Positions 58,418 to 64,000 of a stretch of 64,000 nucleotides of DNA are shown here, in pieces. The DNA is from Amorphophallus konjac (Eukaryota; Streptophyta; Magnoliopsida; Alismatales; Araceae), in NCBI GenBank assembly GCA_022559845.1, contig CM040120.1:306812740-306876739 (forward strand), read 5' to 3'. Position 1 is the stretch's first letter. Every line of letters starts with the position of its first letter. The notes under the pieces were generated by a model. That model was not told the origin of the DNA, ran no database searches, and worked only from the letters and a program-made list of their open reading frames with translations. A program made the translations under genes and the position numbers.

Positions 58418-60429
58418 TGATACAAGAAATATAAAGTGATCTAGAAGGGGAGGGGATGAATAGATCACTGTTTTCAACCGATTAAAAATTTCTGAAGAAT
58501 GATTCACTTAAAACAAGCAATCTCGGAGTAGAACCCACAAACACGCAGTGCGGACAATAGCTCGAGTGGATAGAAGGCACACCACAAAATCACCACAGAT
58601 AATCACACGAGTACCCAGAGGTTTTTAAGGTGGTTCGGTCAGACCTCCAGTCTGCCTACGTCCACCCCTCACTTCAAATCGAAGTGAGGCTTCCACTAGC
58701 ACCTGCTAGCAAAGCAGACTCAGTCTGCGATAATGGCTGATTCACAGCTTCACCAGGGGAACACCCTCCCCTCTTCCTCCACACCCGGAGGGAACCCTAA
58801 GGACGCCAAGTCCCAAGAAACCAGGAAACAAGTTCCTCTTCCTCCAACCGGAGGGAACACTAGTGATCTGCAATCACTAGAACCAGAGACGAAGGTCTCT
58901 CTTCCTCTGAAGCCTAGAGGGAACACCTCTTCTACGAGAGGGAACAATACTGCAACCTCTGTTGCAAGTGAACCAGAGAGAACACGTCTCTCTCTTCCCC
59001 TGAACACCAGGAGGTAACACAAAGAACTTTCAATATAGAAGGAAAAAAGCAGATAAAAACGAAAACACGAAAGAAGGAAGCCAAATTTCAGAAACTGAAA
59101 ACAATGTAGCTCAAACTGAGCAGCAGACTTCGGATTTGATCCGTAAGTCAATACCCATCTTCTGATCACTCTTCTGCTCTCTCTTCTCTCTCAACTGGAT
59201 CACTCTAGTTTCTCAGGGAGGCTCTTTCCCGTCTGCTCTCACTCAAATTTCTTTTCTGTAACCTCGGAGATCCTCCCTTTTCGTAGATGGTGAGGCAATG
59301 CTTTTATAAGCGATCAGGAGGGTTCATGCAAGGCGTGTGCTTCCCGCGCTCGATCCAGAACCTTCTTGCCACGTGCCCTTATAGCATTGGTTCCTTTAGT
59401 ATTGGATCATGTGCAGCCCAGACACTGGGGAATATTCTTCCTCGGACCACCTTCTTCTTTTTGTTTTTCTTCTTCTCCTGCAAAGAAATTAAAACCATTA
59501 AAACTCAGGGCCACAAAAACTAAAACTGCATGAGGTATGTGATAGCAATACGAGATGCACTATACTGAGAACGACACGAGATACACAAGATGACTACAAC
59601 ATGAAATAAAGAGATAATGACACGAGGTCAGATGAGAATATCACGAGGTGAGAAGGAAATAACACGGAGTGAAACGATAGAAACACACGATCAGAGGAAC
59701 CTTGGATGAAGATAGAAAGAAGCAACACGAAGACACAAATACAAAAACAACATGAAGACACAAAAACAACAACACGAAGACACAAACACAGAAACAACAC
59801 GAAGACATTAAAAAATGACTCGAATACAAAATTGCTCGAACTTACGAACGACTCGAAGACGAGGACGACACGGACTGAAACCAACTCGAAGATGAAAACA
59901 GAACCCTACACGAAGTGTGGTCACAAAGCAAAAAGGACACGGGGTCTAGGAAAAATAACACGAAGACAGAAGACAGGAACGGCTACAACGACACGTGATA
60001 ACACAGTGAAAGCAGGAAAACGACTCGAGTAACTACAGTAAATGACACGAAAACACAAGAGCAAAAATAAAAAGGATGACTCGAGATGAGCAACTAAATA
60101 CTGAAGAAACGACACGAGGTTCACAGGAAAACGACTCGAAGTTCATCGGAACAAGTCGAGCTGCTTCAGTAAACAGCACGAAGACAATCAACAAACATAG
60201 TTGGAACAACACGACGTACAAAAGGACAACACGAAGTGTAGTAAACGCAAACAACACGAAGTATGAAAGGAACAGTACGGACATACAAGGTACTACCTCA
60301 TAACAGTTTTCCTGTTAATCAAGGAAATTTCAAATGCATAACATTACGCAAGATATCTGATTAAAATGACAATATTTAACATAGTGATGCTCATCATCAA
60401 AACACTAGGGAAGTCACAAAAATCCAAGA
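58418..60429 (-). mobile_element. Element S, 3' LTR (Sirevirus)
   Basis: Its left edge is set by the break in F's RT frame at 58417/58418 and begins TGATACAAG (so the LTR ends CTTGTATCA on the - strand). Its right edge is set by the polypurine tract at 60430-60442; the LTR start there reads TCTTGG where TGTTGG is expected. Positions 59560-60290 are dense in CACGA(A/G) and CTCGA(A/G) motifs, about one per 16-25 bp. A block near 58618-58700 (GGTGGTTCGGTCAGACCTCC, GCCTACGTCC) is of a kind familiar from Sirevirus LTRs. The matching LTR is outside the window. Confidence 0.75.
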
Positions 60430-60442
60430 ATCTCCCCCTTTT
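60430..60442 (-). promoter_or_regulatory. Polypurine tract of element S
   Basis: On the - strand AAAAAGGGGGAGA precedes the 3' LTR. Confidence 0.82.
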
Positions 60443-61970
60443 TGATGGTGGCAACACTATATTAAATAACAGAGATGAAGTGCAATGAGATTATGTGAAG
60501 ATAAGCAATGCAGACACACAACACACTCGCCTCCTCTGACGACTCCCAAGAGCTCCCCCTGAACACAACAACTGCTTTCCTCTGACTAGATAACTCAGGG
60601 CACTTATCTTTCGCTCCCTCTCAGCAAAACACAAGCAAGACACTCTCCCCCTTTGACATCATCAAAACTAGGGGCAGGTCTGAAGATATCACGAAAAGAA
60701 AATTGCTGACAGTGGAGAGAAAACAAGAGAGAGTATGGCTGATAAAGGAAAGTTATTGAGATGTTTAGGCAATTAAGAAAGCCATTAATTTAATGTGAGG
60801 ATTTTGAAGATCAGTTAGTCAGACTGTGTGCAAAATGGTGAATGAAGATCCGCTCCATACACAGAACCAGATTCTAAGCAAGTAAGGTACAAGATACCAG
60901 TATGGTCAGAGTAAGTCTTTACTCAGAGAGTATAAAGCAAGGAAGTCAGGAAGACAAAGACCTGTGGTATTGAAAACAAACAAACCAAGAACTATATGCC
61001 AAGTGAACAGGATCTTGATACCAAGAGGGAATTTTTTTTTTTCAAAGATGGTCAAGATCAAAGGTAAATCTGTCAAGTACACCTTTGACATTAGGGAGAC
61101 ACCTTGTTTAGAGGCAGGAATCCCCAGTTACTTGGTGGCAAGACCACATTACCCCTTTTGACAAGAGGACAGATATAGTATTCTAACTGGTGTTGACATT
61201 AAGGTGACACCTTTACCAGAGGCCAGACACCCCAGTTACTAACTAGATATGTACCATAGCTCTGTATGATCAAGACAGCTAATTAAACCTGATTTATACT
61301 GCCATCTCATGACATGGGATGCTTTCACTTCATTGATGAAAGTCCCAGTTTCTCAATGAACAGTTAACAAGGTTGTTAAAACTTCTTTCATGAATTTTTT
61401 TTTCATTAAACTGCACTTGAAACCTTGTAAATTAGTCTTGATTCAGTTTGAGAACAATACACCAGCTCCAAGGTTTTTCAGACTAAAACACTATATACCT
61501 CATTTCGGACTTAACTAGACTAAGTAGGTATGCTGTACTGGCTAGATCAGAAGTCAGTAACAGTGTAGGAAGATAGTCTTGAATTCAGATTTTGATCTCA
61601 GTGGGACTAACAGCTGAAATTCCAACAAGAAATTAGATGAACAGTCTTAACGGATAAAACATCCAAAATTTTCTTTTATACACCTACTCAAACTGATTCT
61701 CTTATAAGGTCAGCAAAAATCCGTTCAAAGTATGTTCAGATTTGGCCAAAAGAGCATGACACCTATTATTAATCTAGCTCCCCCTGAGACCTTGACTCCA
61801 ACTCAGACTTAACCAAGACATACCTCAAAACACCTCAAAGAAAACAAAGTGATATCAATCAACACGAGTGAATCAGCAAACACTCATAATGAGGTTATTT
61901 TCAGCAACAGACAATGAGTATAGATAAGCACAAGAGCACATGACAGATTATTCAGAGATCAATTATTCAA
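60443..61970 (-). other. Element S, non-coding region after pol with extra PPT copies
   Basis: No envelope-like or other ORF is present. Further GGGGGAG tracts on the - strand lie near 60552-60560, 60642-60655 (GATGTCAAAGGGGGAG) and 61777-61786. Multiple polypurine copies before the 3' LTR are a described mark of Sireviruses. Confidence 0.8.
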
Positions 61971-64000
61971 TCATGAAATTTTGTAAATACCTAATTCTCT
62001 GCGCAATGTGCTAAATTTTTCAGTATCCAGTGGCTTAGTGAAAATATCTACAATTTGTGAGTTAGTGCCAACATGGATCAACTCAAACGTCTTCCTAGCT
62101 ACTTCATCTCGAATAAAATGATGCCTGATTTCGATGTGTTTAGTTCGAGAATGAAGTACAGGATTCTTTGCAATGTTTATTGCACTAGTATTGTCACAAA
62201 AGATGGAAGTGCAACCTAGCTCAACTGAGTAATCCAGAAGCTGATGTTTTATCCATATAACCTGTGTGTCACAGCTCCCTGCTGCCACATACTCAGCTTC
62301 AGCAGTAGAAAGAGCCACAGAGTGTTGCTTCTTGGATCCCCAAGAGACTAGGCACCCTCCTAAAAATTCGCAGTGACCACTAGTACTTTTCCTGTCCAAT
62401 TTACATCCTGCATAATCTGCATCTGTATATGCAATGAGATCTAAACTACATGATGCAGGATACCAAAGACCTAGATCATGGGTAGCAGATAAGTATCTAA
62501 AGATTCTTTTTATAGCTGCCAAATGCAATTTAGTAGGCCTAGCCTGGTATCTGGCACACATCCCTACACTAAATTGAATGTCAGGCATGGATGCTGTTAA
62601 GTAGAGGAGTGAACCGATCATACCTCTATATAATTTAGCATCCACCTCTTTACCTTTTTCGTATGAATCCAGTGAAGAGTTGGTGCCCATGGGTGTTGAG
62701 ATAGTCTTGAGGTTGGTCACTCCAAACCTTTTCAGCATCTCCAGAGTATACTTGGTTTGATTTATGAAACAACCATCCTCCATCTGTTTGACCTGCAGCC
62801 CAAGAAAATACTTTAGTTCGCCAACTAAACTCATTTCAAATTCATGAGACATAGATTCAAAAAATTCTTTACACAATTTTGAATTGTTAGATCCGAAGAT
62901 GATATCATCAACATATACCTGGACCACTATTAAATCCTTTCCGAGATTTTTGGTGAAGAGGGTTTGGTCAACCTTACCTCAAGTGTAGCCCTTGCTCAAG
63001 AGGAATTCAGAAAGTCTCTCATACCAGGCTCGGGGAGCCTGCTTCAATCCATAGAGGGCTTTATTCAACCTAAAAACCATGTTAGGTTGAATAGAGAAAT
63101 TAAAACTTGGAGGTTGTTCAACATATACCTCTTCCTTCAATAACCCATTTAAGAATGCGCTTTTGACATCCATCTACTGCAGCCGAATGTTCCTAGAGCA
63201 TGCAAATGCAAGCAGAATTCTTATAGCTTCCATCCTAGCCACTAGGGCATAGGATTCATCAAAATCCACACCAAATTCCTGACTGTAGCCTTGAGCTACA
63301 AGTCTTGCTTTATTTCTAGAAATAGCTCCATTCTCATCAACTTTATTCTTGAAAACCCATTTAGTGCCAATGACATGAGTGTTATCAGGTCTGGGAACTA
63401 GTTCCCATACAATATTTTTCTCAAATTGATTTAATTCCTCACACATGGCGGATACCCAAGAATCATGTTTTAAGGCTTCTTCCATAGATTTGGGTTCCAC
63501 CTGAGATACCAATGCAGCTAAGTCCTGTTCTTGGACAATTCTAAAATGAGACCTTGTCCTAGGAGGATCATGCAAATTGCCTATGACATTTTCACTAGGG
63601 TGGTCTTTGTGAAATATTATCTCACCTGAGGGTTCACCTAACTCAGCTGCTCCTTCTTGCTGTGAGTTTTCTGGTTGAGCAGCTGGATGCATCTCTTCTT
63701 CTTCAATTTTCTCCAAGAAATCTCCCTCATTAGATGGCTTCATGTCATCATTCATCACTTTGTTAGAGAAATCATTTTCATCAAACACTACATGCGGTGT
63801 TTCTTCAACAGTTTGATCATCTTTATTGAAAACTCTGTAAGCCCTTGAGGTTTCTGAATATCCGAGAAAAATTCCAGGAGAGCTTCTAGCTTCAAATTTG
63901 TCCAAACCATTCTTACCATTATTGTGAATAAAACATTTGGAGCCAAAAACTTTAAAGTAAGAAATGTTTGGCTGCTTACCCTTGAGAAGTTCATAAGGAG
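61971..64000 (-). pseudogene. pol: Element S pol: integrase end, RT, RNase H (Ty1/copia, Sirevirus)
   Basis: One frame enters at the right edge and ends with a TGA at 61971-61973. From the edge it reads the integrase C-terminal part (KCFIHNNGKNGLDKFEARS, GIFLGYSETSRAYRVF), an acidic linker, RT ([48 protein letters not shown] near 62910) and RNase H (YTDADYAG, STAEAEYVAA, TKHIEIRHHFIRD). Two stops interrupt it: TAG at 63174-63176 just before MDVKSAF and TGA at 62979-62981 after KGYT. Both are one C-to-T change from a sense codon (CAG and CGA). Everything else is intact, so S is fairly young. Gag and most of integrase lie beyond the window. Confidence 0.93.

Noticed and set aside
58733..59017. 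94-codon ORF in the S LTR
   Set aside because: Opposite to S transcription, low complexity, repeated GGN and RGN patterns caused by a short DNA repeat.

Overview
The window is a nest of plant LTR retrotransposons. I see no host gene, rRNA or tRNA. The mix of Tekay/Del-type Ty3/gypsy elements, Tat/Ogre-type Ty3/gypsy elements with a second RNase H, and a Ty1/copia Sirevirus points to an angiosperm with a large, repeat-rich genome. I cannot name the species. Almost every reading frame is broken by single stops, mostly C-to-T or G-to-A, the pattern expected of old methylated repeats.

Layout, using my own letters. (A) A Tekay-like element on the + strand covers 1-3204 and 25407-31093. Its 5' LTR is cut by the window edge, and its pol is split inside reverse transcriptase (RT) by element B. 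(B) A non-autonomous element (3205-25401) has 3.66-kb LTRs around a 1.9-kb non-coding core. Its 5' LTR is split by element T. (T) A Tat-like element on the - strand (5253-18191) has perfect GTGTT target duplications, near-identical 2.35-kb LTRs and gag but no pol. (C) An older Tekay-like element (31094-41879) hosts A in its gag. Its 3' LTR hosts G (36156-39955), a - strand chromodomain-gypsy fragment. (D) An older LTR of the C family is at 41880-43582. (E) A Tat-like LTR is at 43873-45445. (F) A Tat/Ogre-like element on the - strand (45446-58417, continuing beyond the window) hosts (S), a Sirevirus on the - strand (58418 to the right edge).

The inferred insertion order is D, C, A, B, T on the left, with G also landing in C, and E, F, S on the right. 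T looks like a pol-less derivative of an F-like element: they share the polypurine tract, the sequence next to the 3' LTR and a block just past where pol ends in F. T probably relied on proteins supplied by an F-like partner, and B on those of a Tekay-like partner such as A or C.

Two things stand out. First, F carries two multi-exon genes on the strand opposite to its pol, both of plant-mobile-domain (PMD) type; the first has six short introns, several of which resemble one another. Second, the LTRs of A, B, T and F are studded with a 17-18 bp imperfect palindrome, CGG-N11/12-CCG, repeated about every 30-32 bp. E and B carry GTCGAC-type sites every 20-22 bp. Such helix-phased site arrays in unrelated LTRs are not explained by any standard retrotransposon feature.
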